A stretch of DNA of 23,784 nt, from the NCBI GenBank assembly GCA_045133915.1, contig JBGUUX010000034.1:1-23784 (forward strand). The letters run 5' to 3'. Shown piece after piece: positions 7,085-14,885 of the stretch. A program made the translations under genes and the position numbers. The notes beneath the pieces are model-generated. The model made no database searches. It had not been told where the DNA came from and was given only the letters and a program-made list of their open reading frames with translations. How positions within the stretch are numbered: position 1 is the first letter of the stretch; every line of letters begins with the position of its first letter. Source of the DNA: RGIG7300 sp045133915. Lineage in GTDB: Bacteria; Bacillota; Clostridia; Oscillospirales; CAG-272.

Positions 7085-8019
7085 TGAAGGCGGCAACACT
7101 TACACTAAATCCTGCTCTTGACAGGACCATGTACTTTGATAAGCCCTTTCGTGCAGGGGAGCTTAACCGTTGTACCGATACGGTAACGACCCTCGGCAGT
7201 AAGGGAATAAACGTTTCAAGATTTTTAAAGATATTTGACGTGGATGCGTTGGCTTACGGTTTTTCCGGCGGCGATACGGGAGTAACGATGGAGAATATGC
7301 TCCGCGAAGAAGGGGTAAGCTTCTCCTTCGTCAAGACCGAGGCTCCCACACGTATGAATATCAAGATGATAGATTCGGACGGTGCCTGTACCGAAGCAAA
7401 CGAAAAGGGCGGACCCATCACCGACAAGGCGTTGAAAAGTCTTGTCGAAATGATGGAAAACTCGGCGGAAAAAGGAAAATATTTCTTTCTCGGCGGAAGT
7501 ATTCCACACCCTGTGGAAAAAGGTGTGTATAACTCTATCACACATGTGTTGAAAAGTAAGGGTGCAAAGGTAATTTTAGACTGTGACGGCGAAGCGCTGG
7601 AAAGAGGACTTGATGGCCGTCCGACCCTTATAAAACCTAATCTTTACGAGCTTTCACTCCTGCTTCATAAGGACATAAAGGAACCTGATGAGGCAATAAA
7701 GGAATGTAAGCGCTTATATGTGGAAAAGTCTGTTGAAATCCTGTGTACCATGTCGGAAAAGGGCGCAATTTTTGTAGGCAAAGAGGGTGTGTTTTCCGTC
7801 ACCTCTCCACGTGTGGAAATGCGAGGATTCACAGGTGCGGGAGATTCCTTCCTTTCAGCCTTTACTTATATGAGAGACAAGACCGACGATATAGAATATT
7901 CTCTCAGATTTGCTTCAAGTGCCGCGGCGGCAAAGGTAGAGCTTCCCGGCAGCACATTGCCAAAAAAAGCAGATATGGATAAATATATTGATGCAGTTAC
8001 TGCAAGAAGGTATGAATAA
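7081..8019 (+). CDS. 1-phosphofructokinase / hexose kinase (PfkB family)
   Basis: Ribokinase-fold sugar-phosphate kinase of about 312 residues. Seen: N-terminal TLTLNPALD, GSKGINVSRFLK (typical of FruK/LacC-type kinases), and C-terminal GFTGAGDSF containing the catalytic Asp near residue 255. The most likely reaction is ATP-dependent phosphorylation of fructose-1-phosphate or tagatose-6-phosphate; no fructose PTS or fruR is nearby to settle it. The start is ATG 7081 or ATG 7084, both overlapping the gyrB TGA, so translation is coupled to gyrB. The stop overlaps the gyrA start (TAATG). Its insertion between gyrB and gyrA is unusual. The gene also contains three DnaA-box-like 9-mers. Confidence 0.88.
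   Translation: MMKAATLTLNPALDRTMYFDKPFRAGELNRCTDTVTTLGSKGINVSRFLKIFDVDALAYGFSGGDTGVTMENMLREEGVSFSFVKTEAPTRMNIKMIDSDGACTEANEKGGPITDKALKSLVEMMENSAEKGKYFFLGGSIPHPVEKGVYNSITHVLKSKGAKVILDCDGEALERGLDGRPTLIKPNLYELSLLLHKDIKEPDEAIKECKRLYVEKSVEILCTMSEKGAIFVGKEGVFSVTSPRVEMRGFTGAGDSFLSAFTYMRDKTDDIEYSLRFASSAAAAKVELPGSTLPKKADMDKYIDAVTARRYE
7512..7820 (-). other. Three DnaA-box-like sites inside the kinase gene
   Basis: Plus-strand TGTGGAAAA at 7512-7520 and 7719-7727 and TGTGGAAAT at 7812-7820 correspond to TTTTCCACA, TTTTCCACA and ATTTCCACA on the minus strand. The first two are identical to the origin boxes. All three encode Val-Glu-Lys/Met, so coincidence is possible. Confidence 0.35.
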
Positions 8020-9725
8020 TGAGTAGAAGACAAGAAGAAACAAAAGATTACAGATTTTTGGATCAGAAGATCTTAGACGTTGATATGGGTAAAGAGGTAA
8101 GGACCTCCTTTATCCAGTATTCAATGAGCGTTATTACGTCCAGAGCTCTGCCTGACGTCCGTGACGGTCTCAAGCCTGTTCACAGACGTATCCTCTACGC
8201 TATGTACGAGGACCATCTGACTTATGATAAGCCTTACCGTAAGTCTGCGACCACAGTAGGTAACGTGCTTGGTAGATATCATCCCCACGGTGACTCTGCG
8301 GTTTACGATTCTATGGTACGTCTTGCACAGCCCTTCTCCCTTAGATATACTCTTATCGACGGTCAGGGTAACTTCGGTAACATAGACGGTGACCAGGCGG
8401 CTGCTTACCGTTATACCGAGGCAAGAATGTCAAAGATGGCTAACCTTATGCTTGAGGATATCGAGAAGGACGTCGTTGACTTTGCTCCCAACTTTGATAA
8501 CAAATTAAAGGAGCCTACCGTTCTCCCCTCCCGTTTCCCTAATATTTTAGTAAACGGCTCTGTTGGTATCGCCGTAGGTATGGCTACCAATATCCCTACC
8601 CATAACTTAGGCGAGGTAGTTGATGCCACCATCTGCCTGATGGAGAATCCCGATGCCAGCGTTCATGATCTTATGCAGCATCTTAAGGGTCCCGACTTCC
8701 CCACCGGTGCTACCATCTACGGCTCCAACGGTATAGTTCAGGCTTATTCTACCGGTCGCGGCAGAGTTATGGTAAGAAGTAAGGCAGAGATAGACGAGGA
8801 AAACCGCCGTATCATCGTTACCGAGATACCCTATATGGTAAACAAGGTAACTCTGGTATCCCAGATCGCTTCTCTCGTAAAGGATAAGAGAGTTGACGGT
8901 ATCACCGCACTTCGCGACGAGACCGACAAGAAGAAGGGTATCCGTATAGTAATAGAGTACCGCCGTGACGTAAACGGACAGATAATTCTTAACCAGCTCT
9001 ATAAGAATACCCAGCTTCAGGATACCTGTGCCATCAATATGCTTGCTCTTGTCAATGGCGAGCCCAAGATACTTTCGCTCAAGGAAATACTTAACCACTA
9101 TATCAGCCATCAGGAGAGCGTTATCATCCGCCGTGTAAACTTCGATCTCAAAAAGGCGGAGCACGAGGCGCATATCCGTGAGGGTCAGAAGATAGCTATC
9201 GATCATATCGACGAGGTTATCAATATCATCCGCGGCTCCGCATCTATTCCTGATGCCAAGGCAAAGCTGATGGAGCGCTTCGGTCTTACCGATATCCAGG
9301 CTCAGGCTATAGTAGAGATGACTCTGGGACGTCTGTCTGGTATGGAGCGCGACAAGATAGAGGCAAGACTTAATGAGCTCTATGAAATGATAAAGGAATA
9401 CAAGGCTATCCTTGCGGATGAAAACAGAATAAAACAGATAATCAAGGACGAGCTTCTTGAAGCAAAGAAGAAGTTCGGCGACGAGAGAAAGACAGAAATA
9501 ATCGAGGCTGAGGACGATATCCTTATAGAGGATCTTATCGAAAAGCATACCTGCCTTGTTACCATGTCCAACGCAGGCTATATCAAGCGTTGTCCTTCCG
9601 ATACTTACTCTGCCCAGAGACGTGGCGGTAAGGGAGTTATCGGTATGTCCACAAAGGACGAGGACTTTGTTGAGACCGTTGTTGCATGTCACAGCCACAG
9701 CTACCTTATGATGTTCACCAACTAG
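8019..9725 (+). CDS. gyrA: DNA gyrase subunit A, N-terminal part up to an in-frame amber codon
   Basis: Breakage-reunion subunit of gyrase. The reading frame from ATG 8019 gives 568 residues and stops at TAG 9723-9725; the same frame continues as clear GyrA sequence to 10550 (843 codons before the final stop, counting the amber, a normal length). Seen: catalytic Tyr132 in RYTEARM, quinolone-determining region HPHGDSAVYD with Ser93 and Asp97 both wild type, coiled-coil arm and C-gate, and the GyrA box QRRGGKG at 533-539. The premature product would keep the cleavage core and the GyrA box but lose most of the DNA-wrapping beta-pinwheel. The start overlaps the upstream stop (TAATG), with AGAAGG nearby. 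An assembly or base-call error, a true nonsense mutation with suppression, or a split gyrase are all possible. Confidence 0.93.
   Translation: MSRRQEETKDYRFLDQKILDVDMGKEVRTSFIQYSMSVITSRALPDVRDGLKPVHRRILYAMYEDHLTYDKPYRKSATTVGNVLGRYHPHGDSAVYDSMVRLAQPFSLRYTLIDGQGNFGNIDGDQAAAYRYTEARMSKMANLMLEDIEKDVVDFAPNFDNKLKEPTVLPSRFPNILVNGSVGIAVGMATNIPTHNLGEVVDATICLMENPDASVHDLMQHLKGPDFPTGATIYGSNGIVQAYSTGRGRVMVRSKAEIDEENRRIIVTEIPYMVNKVTLVSQIASLVKDKRVDGITALRDETDKKKGIRIVIEYRRDVNGQIILNQLYKNTQLQDTCAINMLALVNGEPKILSLKEILNHYISHQESVIIRRVNFDLKKAEHEAHIREGQKIAIDHIDEVINIIRGSASIPDAKAKLMERFGLTDIQAQAIVEMTLGRLSGMERDKIEARLNELYEMIKEYKAILADENRIKQIIKDELLEAKKKFGDERKTEIIEAEDDILIEDLIEKHTCLVTMSNAGYIKRCPSDTYSAQRRGGKGVIGMSTKDEDFVETVVACHSHSYLMMFTN
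9723..9725 (+). other. gyrA: In-frame amber codon in gyrA
   Basis: The frame reads MMFTN-TAG-GKVQVKNAYQIPEAGR. Firmicutes GyrA normally has FTNKGKV here, so TAG stands where Lys (AAG) is expected; one A-to-T change at 9723 explains it. None of the 18 complete genes in the window ends in TAG. Confidence 0.9.
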
Positions 9726-9878
9726 GGTAAGGTACAGGTCAAGAACGCATATCAGATTCCCGAGGCAGGCAGAACCGCCAAGGGTACCAATATCGTAAAC
9801 ATCCTTGAGCTTGACGAGGGCGAAAAGGTTACCGCGCTTCTTTCTATCCCCGAGTTTGTTGCAGGTGAGTACCTCACC

Positions 9879-10550
9879 ATGGTAACAAAGAACGGTGTTG
9901 TTAAGCGTACCGATCTCTCTGAGTACGAATATCAGCGCAAGGGCGGTAAGAGAGCACTTAACCTTGACGAGGATGACGAGCTTGTATTTGTTGCCCACAC
10001 CACAGGCGAAAACGAAGTAATTATTGCAACCTATAACGGTTATGCGGCAAGATTCCACGAGTCTGCGGCAAGAGTTATGGGCAGAACTGCAAGAGGTGTT
10101 CGCGGTATCAAGCTTACCGAGGGCGATTACGTAAAGGCTGTTGCTATAGTTGAAGAGGGCAAGAAGCTTGTTTCCATTACCGAAAACGGTTTCGGTAAGA
10201 GATGCGAGTATGATGACTTCTCCGCTCATAACAGAGGTACCAAGGGTGTATGCTGTCATAAGCTTTCTGATAAGACAGGTAAGCTCTGCGGTATCGCATC
10301 TGTAGCAGATGACGAGGATATCATGATGATAACAAGCGAGGGTACTATGATCCGTATCGCTGCGGCTGATATTCCCGTATACTCTAGAACTGCAGGCGGT
10401 GTTATCGTTATGAGAACCGGCGCAGATACCCATATCGTTAACTTTGCAAAGGTGGCAAAGGAGCCTGACGAGATCCCCGAGATCGAAGCTCCCGCCGAAG
10501 TTGCAGAAGCTGTTGAAGCAGCAGAAACGGTAGAAACCGATGAAGAATAA
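9879..10550 (+). CDS. gyrA: DNA gyrase subunit A, C-terminal pinwheel fragment
   Basis: Same frame as the upstream gyrA part. Homologous sequence resumes immediately after the amber codon at 9726 (GKVQVKNAYQIPEAGRTAKG), but the first possible start is ATG 9879, giving 223 residues. Seen: repeated pinwheel blade motifs such as MVTKNGVVKRT, YNGYAARF, ENGFGKRCEY, SEGTMIRI, and a Glu/Ala-rich acidic tail, a feature that modulates supercoiling in other gyrases. No ribosome binding site is visible ahead of ATG 9879 and the first 51 codons of the domain precede it, so independent translation would yield an incomplete pinwheel. Readthrough or a sequencing error therefore fits better than a split gene. 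Confidence 0.85.
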   Translation: MVTKNGVVKRTDLSEYEYQRKGGKRALNLDEDDELVFVAHTTGENEVIIATYNGYAARFHESAARVMGRTARGVRGIKLTEGDYVKAVAIVEEGKKLVSITENGFGKRCEYDDFSAHNRGTKGVCCHKLSDKTGKLCGIASVADDEDIMMITSEGTMIRIAAADIPVYSRTAGGVIVMRTGADTHIVNFAKVAKEPDEIPEIEAPAEVAEAVEAAETVETDEE

Positions 10551-11130
10551 GATAATTTTGATACTTCTGTCTCTTATAATGCTCCTTAGCCTTGTTTCCT
10601 GTGATAAGGCGGAGCTTATAACTGACAGCGAGGCTCAGCAGATACTTACCGAGCTTCTTCCCAAGGCCGAAGAAATAAACGAAATAATCTGGGGCAAGGG
10701 TCTGCCCATAGAGCCGGGTCAGGACGAGGCTCTTAAGACGGTAACTGCGGCACAGTACCGTACCGTGGCAAAGGATGCTCCCTATCAGAGTACAGAGGAA
10801 CTTAAGGGTGCAATATGTGCCGTATACTCGGAGGCATTTTTCAACAATACGATAAAATATGCCTGCTTTGAGGGTGCGGATGATGCTCTTGAGGATACCC
10901 AGGCACAGATGTACCCCAGATACAAGGATAATGACGCGGGTGTGCTGATCGTTGATATCACCAATCCCGGATTTGAGATCACCACAAAGATCGATGCTTC
11001 AAGTGCAAAGGTCGTTTCTGCCGAAAGTGACAATAAGCAGACCGTTGAGGTAGACACCAACAACGGAAAGATGAAGATAGTTATTGTCAACGAGGGCAGC
11101 GGATGGAAGTTAGATACACCCACATATTGA
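10540..11130 (+). CDS. Predicted lipoprotein of unknown function
   Basis: A 196-residue protein I do not recognise. The N-terminus is a lipoprotein signal: MKNK, a hydrophobic stretch, then lipobox LVSC with the lipidated Cys near residue 21. The mature part is soluble, acidic and lacks further membrane segments; it contains a helical-looking segment (AQQILTELLPKAEEINEIIWG) and then a beta-rich C-terminal half (TTKIDASSAKVVSAESDNKQ). It starts inside the end of gyrA (11-nt overlap) and ends 21 nt before recA, so it is probably translated from the same message. Its place between gyrA and recA gives no functional hint. Confidence 0.85.
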   Translation: MKNKIILILLSLIMLLSLVSCDKAELITDSEAQQILTELLPKAEEINEIIWGKGLPIEPGQDEALKTVTAAQYRTVAKDAPYQSTEELKGAICAVYSEAFFNNTIKYACFEGADDALEDTQAQMYPRYKDNDAGVLIVDITNPGFEITTKIDASSAKVVSAESDNKQTVEVDTNNGKMKIVIVNEGSGWKLDTPTY

Positions 11131-11151
11131 TTTTAGAAAGGAAGATATAAA

Positions 11152-12273
11152 ATGGCTAAGAAGACACAGGCAAAGGCAACAGTCGGGGCTATCGGTGACG
11201 AAAAGGAACGCAGAAAAGCCCTTGATACCGCCATTGCCAATATAACAAAGGCTTACGGTCAGGGTGCTATCATGCGTCTTGGCGAAAATAACGAAATGAA
11301 TGTTTCCGCCGTATCTACAGGCTCTCTTATGCTTGATATGGCTCTCGGTATAGGCGGTGTTCCCAGAGGTAGAATCATCGAGATCTACGGTCCCGAGTCC
11401 TCAGGTAAGACCACCGTTGCTCTCCACGTTATCGCAGAGGTTCAGAAGTTAGGCGGCTCCGGCGCGTTTATCGACGCAGAGCACGCTCTTGACCCCGTTT
11501 ATGCAAAGGCTCTTGGCGTTGATATCGACGATCTTCTCGTTTCCCAGCCCGACTGCGGTGAGCAGGCTCTTGAGATCACCGAGGCTCTGGTACGCAGCGG
11601 TGCTATCGACGGTGTAGTAGTTGACTCTGTTGCGGCTCTCGTTCCCCAGCAGGAGATCGACGGCGATATGGGTCAGTCTCACGTAGGTCTTCAGGCAAGA
11701 CTTATGTCACAGGCACTTCGTAAGCTCAGCGGCTCTATTGCTAAGACCAACTGTATCGTAATCTTTATCAATCAGCTCCGTGAAAAGGTTGGCGTTATGT
11801 ACGGTAACCCCGAGACCACTCCCGGCGGTCGTGCGCTTAAGTTCTACGCTTCGGTTCGTATTGATATCCGTAAGACCGAAACTCTTAAATCCGGTACCGA
11901 CGTAACCGGTAACCACGTTAAGTGTAAGATAGTTAAGAACAAGGTCGCTCCTCCCTTTAAGGTAGCGGAGTTCGATATCCTCTACGGTAAGGGTATCTCC
12001 AAATCAAGCGAGATCATCGACATGGGTCTTGAGCTTGATATTATCGAAAAGTCCGGTAGCTGGTTCTCTTATAACGGCGAGCGTATCGGTCAGGGTAAGG
12101 AAAAGGTTCGCGCTCTCTTTGAGTCTAATGCTGAGCTTATGGCTGAGCTTGAAGAAAAGATCAAGGAAAAGATGAAGGACGGCGCCCTCCCCGAGGATAC
12201 CACTCCCAGCCTTGACGACGGCGACGAGGACGATTTTGAGATCGCACTTGCAGGCGGCTTTGACGAGGAGTAA
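11152..12273 (+). CDS. recA: Recombinase RecA
   Basis: ATP-dependent strand-exchange protein and co-protease for LexA in the SOS response; 373 residues, normal. Seen: Walker A GPESSGKTT (80-88), the FINQLREKVGVMYGNPETTPGGRALKFYASVR stretch characteristic of RecA (L2 loop and flanks, here only described by position 204-235), and a strongly acidic C-terminal tail. RBS AAAGGAAG precedes ATG 11152. I see no Gram-positive LexA box (GAAC-4N-GTTC) in the 150 bp upstream, so it may depend on the long upstream operon or on a distant promoter. recX follows after a short spacer. Confidence 0.97.
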   Translation: MAKKTQAKATVGAIGDEKERRKALDTAIANITKAYGQGAIMRLGENNEMNVSAVSTGSLMLDMALGIGGVPRGRIIEIYGPESSGKTTVALHVIAEVQKLGGSGAFIDAEHALDPVYAKALGVDIDDLLVSQPDCGEQALEITEALVRSGAIDGVVVDSVAALVPQQEIDGDMGQSHVGLQARLMSQALRKLSGSIAKTNCIVIFINQLREKVGVMYGNPETTPGGRALKFYASVRIDIRKTETLKSGTDVTGNHVKCKIVKNKVAPPFKVAEFDILYGKGISKSSEIIDMGLELDIIEKSGSWFSYNGERIGQGKEKVRALFESNAELMAELEEKIKEKMKDGALPEDTTPSLDDGDEDDFEIALAGGFDEE

Positions 12274-12276
12274 GGG

Positions 12277-12298
12277 GGCAAGTTGCCCCTGCCATACT
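12277..12298 (+). repeat. Short hairpin element, copy 2 (after recA)
   Basis: GGCAAGTTGCC, 4 nt, CCATACT, as in the copy after dnaA. Here the stem is GGGGCAA-G-TTGCCCC, only 1 nt after the recA stop. No U-run follows, so it may be a processing or attenuation hairpin rather than a terminator. Confidence 0.5.
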
Positions 12299-12352
12299 CG
12301 GGTGTAAAGAAAGCAATTCTCTTTTATTCAGAGCCCGAAGTGAAATAGTATT

Positions 12353-12814
12353 ATGAGTTCAGATAATATTCCAACCACCCATAAAAAAGCGGCTCGCAGC
12401 GCATTAAATATGCTGGACTATGCCGACTGTACAGAAAAAAAGCTTCGTGAAAAGCTTGCGCGCAAGGGTCACGACGAGGATGCTATAGACTTTGCAGTTT
12501 CCTATGCAAAAAAGGTAGGCTACTTAAACGAGGCAAGATATCTGGAAAATGCGGTATATGCTATAGCTAACTCCAAGCTCTACGGTAAAAGAAGGCTTGT
12601 AACAGAGCTTTATACCAAAGGCTTTAAGCGTGAAGATATAGCCAATATAGATTTTTCCGAGATAGATTTTGCTGCCAACTGCGCCAAGCGTATTCTTAAG
12701 ATAAAAAACAGATATTCTGACGAGCGAAAACTTTATTGTGCCCTTCTCCGTTACGGTTTTTCTCCGTCGGATATCAAGGACGCTTTCAGAATTATTGAGG
12801 ATGAAAATGAGTAA
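12353..12814 (+). CDS. recX: Regulatory protein RecX
   Basis: Small helical regulator that binds RecA filaments and limits recombinase activity; 153 residues, within the family range. Seen: N-terminal ARSALNMLDYADCTEKKLREKLARKGHDEDAI-type first helical repeat (about residues 14-45), then GYLNEARYLENAVY and YGKRRLVTELYTKGF, which match the tandem three-helix repeats of RecX, and a third repeat LYCALLRYGFSPSDIKDAF. The position straight after recA supports the call. There is no clear RBS before ATG 12353. The end overlaps the rimO start by 8 nt. Confidence 0.9.
   Translation: MSSDNIPTTHKKAARSALNMLDYADCTEKKLREKLARKGHDEDAIDFAVSYAKKVGYLNEARYLENAVYAIANSKLYGKRRLVTELYTKGFKREDIANIDFSEIDFAANCAKRILKIKNRYSDERKLYCALLRYGFSPSDIKDAFRIIEDENE
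12797..12800 (+). promoter_or_regulatory. RBS that fixes the rimO start
   Basis: GAGG lies 6 nt before ATG 12807 but overlaps too closely with ATG 12801, so ATG 12807 (MSKAKVGFISLGC) is the better start. The open frame extends upstream to 12738 without a supporting RBS. Confidence 0.6.
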
Positions 12815-14138
12815 AGCTAAAGTAGGATTTATTTCCCTTGGTTGTCCCAAAAATCAGGTGGACACCGAGATAATGTTAAGGGAGCTTGTGGAAGCAGGCT
12901 ATCCTATAGTTGCAGAGGATATTGATGCGGATATCATCGTTATCAATACCTGCGCGTTTATTGAAAGCGCAAAAAAAGAGGCCATTGACAATATTCTTGA
13001 CGTTGCGTGGCTTAAGGAAAATAGAGACCTCAAGGGTATTATAGTTACAGGCTGTCTTGCTCAGCGTTACCGCGAGGAGATACTTGAATCTATGCCCGAG
13101 GTTGACGCTCTTATCGGCGTTAACTCTATCCATGATATCGTCAAGGCTGTCCGCGCTATAGAAAATAAGCAGAAAAATAAGTTTGTTTCTATAAAGGAAG
13201 CGCATGAGCTTACCTTAGGCGGAGACCGTGTAGTTACCACCGAGGGTTACGCTTACCTTAAGATAGCCGAGGGCTGTGACAACCGTTGTACTTACTGTGC
13301 TATCCCCTCTATCCGCGGTCATTTTCGCAGCCGTCCCATGGAGGATATCATAGCTGAGGCAAAGGATCTTTGTGATCTTGGTATCAAGGAGGTCGTAGTG
13401 GTAGCGCAGGATACCACCCGTTACGGTCAGGATCTCTACGGCGAGTATAAGCTTGCAGAGCTGCTTCACCGCTTAGCTGCGGAGACAAATATTCCTTGGT
13501 TCAGAATTCTCTATTGCTACCCCGACAAGATCACAGACGAGCTTGTAGCAGAGCTTCGTTGTAACGATAAGCTGGTCAAGTATATCGATATGCCTATCCA
13601 GCATATCAATAACGAGATACTTAAGCGTATGAACCGCCACGGCGACAGAGCTTGTATCGAGGATGCTATCAAGCGTCTTCGTGACAACGTTCCCGGTATC
13701 GTTATCCGTTCCACCGCTATCGCAGGTTTCCCCGGTGAGACTGAGGAGCAGTTTGAAGAGCTGTGCGAGTTTATAGGTGAGGTAAAGTTTGAGCGTTTCG
13801 GTGCTTTTGCTTACTCCCGTGAAGAGGATACCCCCGCGTATGACCTGCCCGATCAGCTTGACGAACAGACAAAGCAGGACAGAGCGGATATGCTGATGTC
13901 CAAGCAGATGCATATAAGCGAGGAATATAACCAGAAGCAGTTAGGCAAGGTTATTACCGTTCTCTGTGAGGGCTACGATCCCGTATCCGAGGCGCATTTT
14001 GGCAGAAGTGCGGCAGATGCTCCCGAGATAGACGGTAAGGTATACTTCACTTCACATGAACGTATTGCCGAGGGCAGCTTTGTAAACGTTGAGATCACTG
14101 AAATATTAGACTATGACTTGATAGGAGAGATAATATAA
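12807..14138 (+). CDS. rimO: Ribosomal protein S12 methylthiotransferase RimO
   Basis: Radical SAM enzyme that methylthiolates a conserved Asp of ribosomal protein S12, using two [4Fe-4S] clusters; 443 residues. Seen: N-terminal UPF0004 cluster cysteines in SLGCPKNQVDTE, INTCAFIESAKKEAID and VTGCLAQRY; radical SAM CxxxCxxC at Cys157, Cys161 and Cys164; a C-terminal TRAM-type domain (about 375-440). The opening GFISLGCPKNQVDTE is typical of RimO rather than MiaB. It overlaps recX by 8 nt and shares TAATG with pgsA; rimO-pgsA adjacency is common in Firmicutes. Confidence 0.95.
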   Translation: MSKAKVGFISLGCPKNQVDTEIMLRELVEAGYPIVAEDIDADIIVINTCAFIESAKKEAIDNILDVAWLKENRDLKGIIVTGCLAQRYREEILESMPEVDALIGVNSIHDIVKAVRAIENKQKNKFVSIKEAHELTLGGDRVVTTEGYAYLKIAEGCDNRCTYCAIPSIRGHFRSRPMEDIIAEAKDLCDLGIKEVVVVAQDTTRYGQDLYGEYKLAELLHRLAAETNIPWFRILYCYPDKITDELVAELRCNDKLVKYIDMPIQHINNEILKRMNRHGDRACIEDAIKRLRDNVPGIVIRSTAIAGFPGETEEQFEELCEFIGEVKFERFGAFAYSREEDTPAYDLPDQLDEQTKQDRADMLMSKQMHISEEYNQKQLGKVITVLCEGYDPVSEAHFGRSAADAPEIDGKVYFTSHERIAEGSFVNVEITEILDYDLIGEII

Positions 14139-14716
14139 TGAAACTTAATCTTCCCAACAAGCTGACACTTCTCCGTGTCATCATGATCCCCCTGTTTTTG
14201 TTCTTTATCATATTCCCCGTTGCGGGAGAGGTAGCAAGTCCTATAATTGCAACCGTTATATTCATTCTTACCGCACTTACAGATATGCTTGACGGTAAGA
14301 TAGCAAGAAAGTACAATCTTATCACCAACTTTGGTAAATTCCTTGACCCTCTGGCAGATAAATGTATGATTCTTGGTGGATTTATAGGTCTTCTCTGCGT
14401 TGCAAACGTAAGAGGAGAGCTTTACAGTAAGGTTCTTGCTTGGTCCTTCTTCCTTATCCTTCTTCGTGAGCTGGCAGTTACCTCCATGCGTCTGGTAGTA
14501 TCCGACGCAGGTAACGTAGTTATCGCAGCTAACTGGATGGGTAAGTGCAAGACTGTACTTCAGACCGTAACTATGGTAGTACTTATTCTTGAGCCTCTTG
14601 CCCCCACAAACAATATAGTAAGCTATATCTTCCTTGCCGCAACCGTAGTTCTTACAATGTGGTCGGGTATCAACTACTTCATAGCTTACTGGCCCTATCT
14701 TGATCCCAGTAAATAA
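14138..14716 (+). CDS. pgsA: CDP-diacylglycerol--glycerol-3-phosphate 3-phosphatidyltransferase
   Basis: Integral membrane enzyme making phosphatidylglycerolphosphate, the committed step to phosphatidylglycerol and cardiolipin. It has 192 residues with several hydrophobic segments. The CDP-alcohol phosphotransferase signature is complete: Asp49, Asp52-Gly53, Ala56-Arg57, Gly66, Asp70, Asp74 (TDMLDGKIAR...GKFLDPLAD). The start overlaps the rimO stop (TAATG). It is the last gene of the long operon; an intrinsic terminator lies 18 nt after its stop. Confidence 0.94.
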   Translation: MKLNLPNKLTLLRVIMIPLFLFFIIFPVAGEVASPIIATVIFILTALTDMLDGKIARKYNLITNFGKFLDPLADKCMILGGFIGLLCVANVRGELYSKVLAWSFFLILLRELAVTSMRLVVSDAGNVVIAANWMGKCKTVLQTVTMVVLILEPLAPTNNIVSYIFLAATVVLTMWSGINYFIAYWPYLDPSK

Positions 14717-14733
14717 TTCAACAGATAAAAAAC

Positions 14734-14773
14734 AAAGTCTTTTGACCCTTATGGTCAAAAGGCTTTTTCTTTT
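14734..14773 (+). terminator. Intrinsic terminator after pgsA
   Basis: A 14-bp stem, AAAGTCTTTTGACC (14734-14747) with GGTCAAAAGGCTTT (14753-14766), one G-U pair, a 5-nt loop, followed by a T-rich tail. It ends the transcription unit that begins around dnaN. Confidence 0.88.
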
Positions 14774-14839
14774 ATCTCTATCCTACAAAATAAATTATTA
14801 TTCCCAAGACAGAAAATAGCATAGCAAAATGGAAAATAA

Positions 14840-14848
14840 TGGTATAAT
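14840..14848 (+). promoter_or_regulatory. Extended -10 promoter of the noc-like gene
   Basis: TGGTATAAT forms an extended -10 with a perfect TATAAT (14843-14848). No convincing -35 is present at 16-18 nt. GGTAT/ATACC makes an 11-bp palindrome over it. The gene starts 37 nt downstream. Confidence 0.55.
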
Positions 14849-14885
14849 ACCGTCACAGTAAATAAAGAAAAGGAAATGTAGAGAA

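Noticed and set aside
9723..9725. Pyrrolysine insertion or genome-wide TAG reassignment as the explanation of the gyrA amber.
   Set aside because: This is the only in-frame TAG among roughly 6,800 codons here, Lys is the expected residue, and no downstream stem-loop or pyl gene is visible. Kept only as something to test, not as a call.
8607..10433. Long open frame (608 codons) on the minus strand opposite gyrA.
   Set aside because: It reads across the conserved gyrA sequence, has no RBS or recognisable domain, and its Cys/Tyr/Leu-rich composition is typical of an antisense shadow produced by the codon bias of the real gene.
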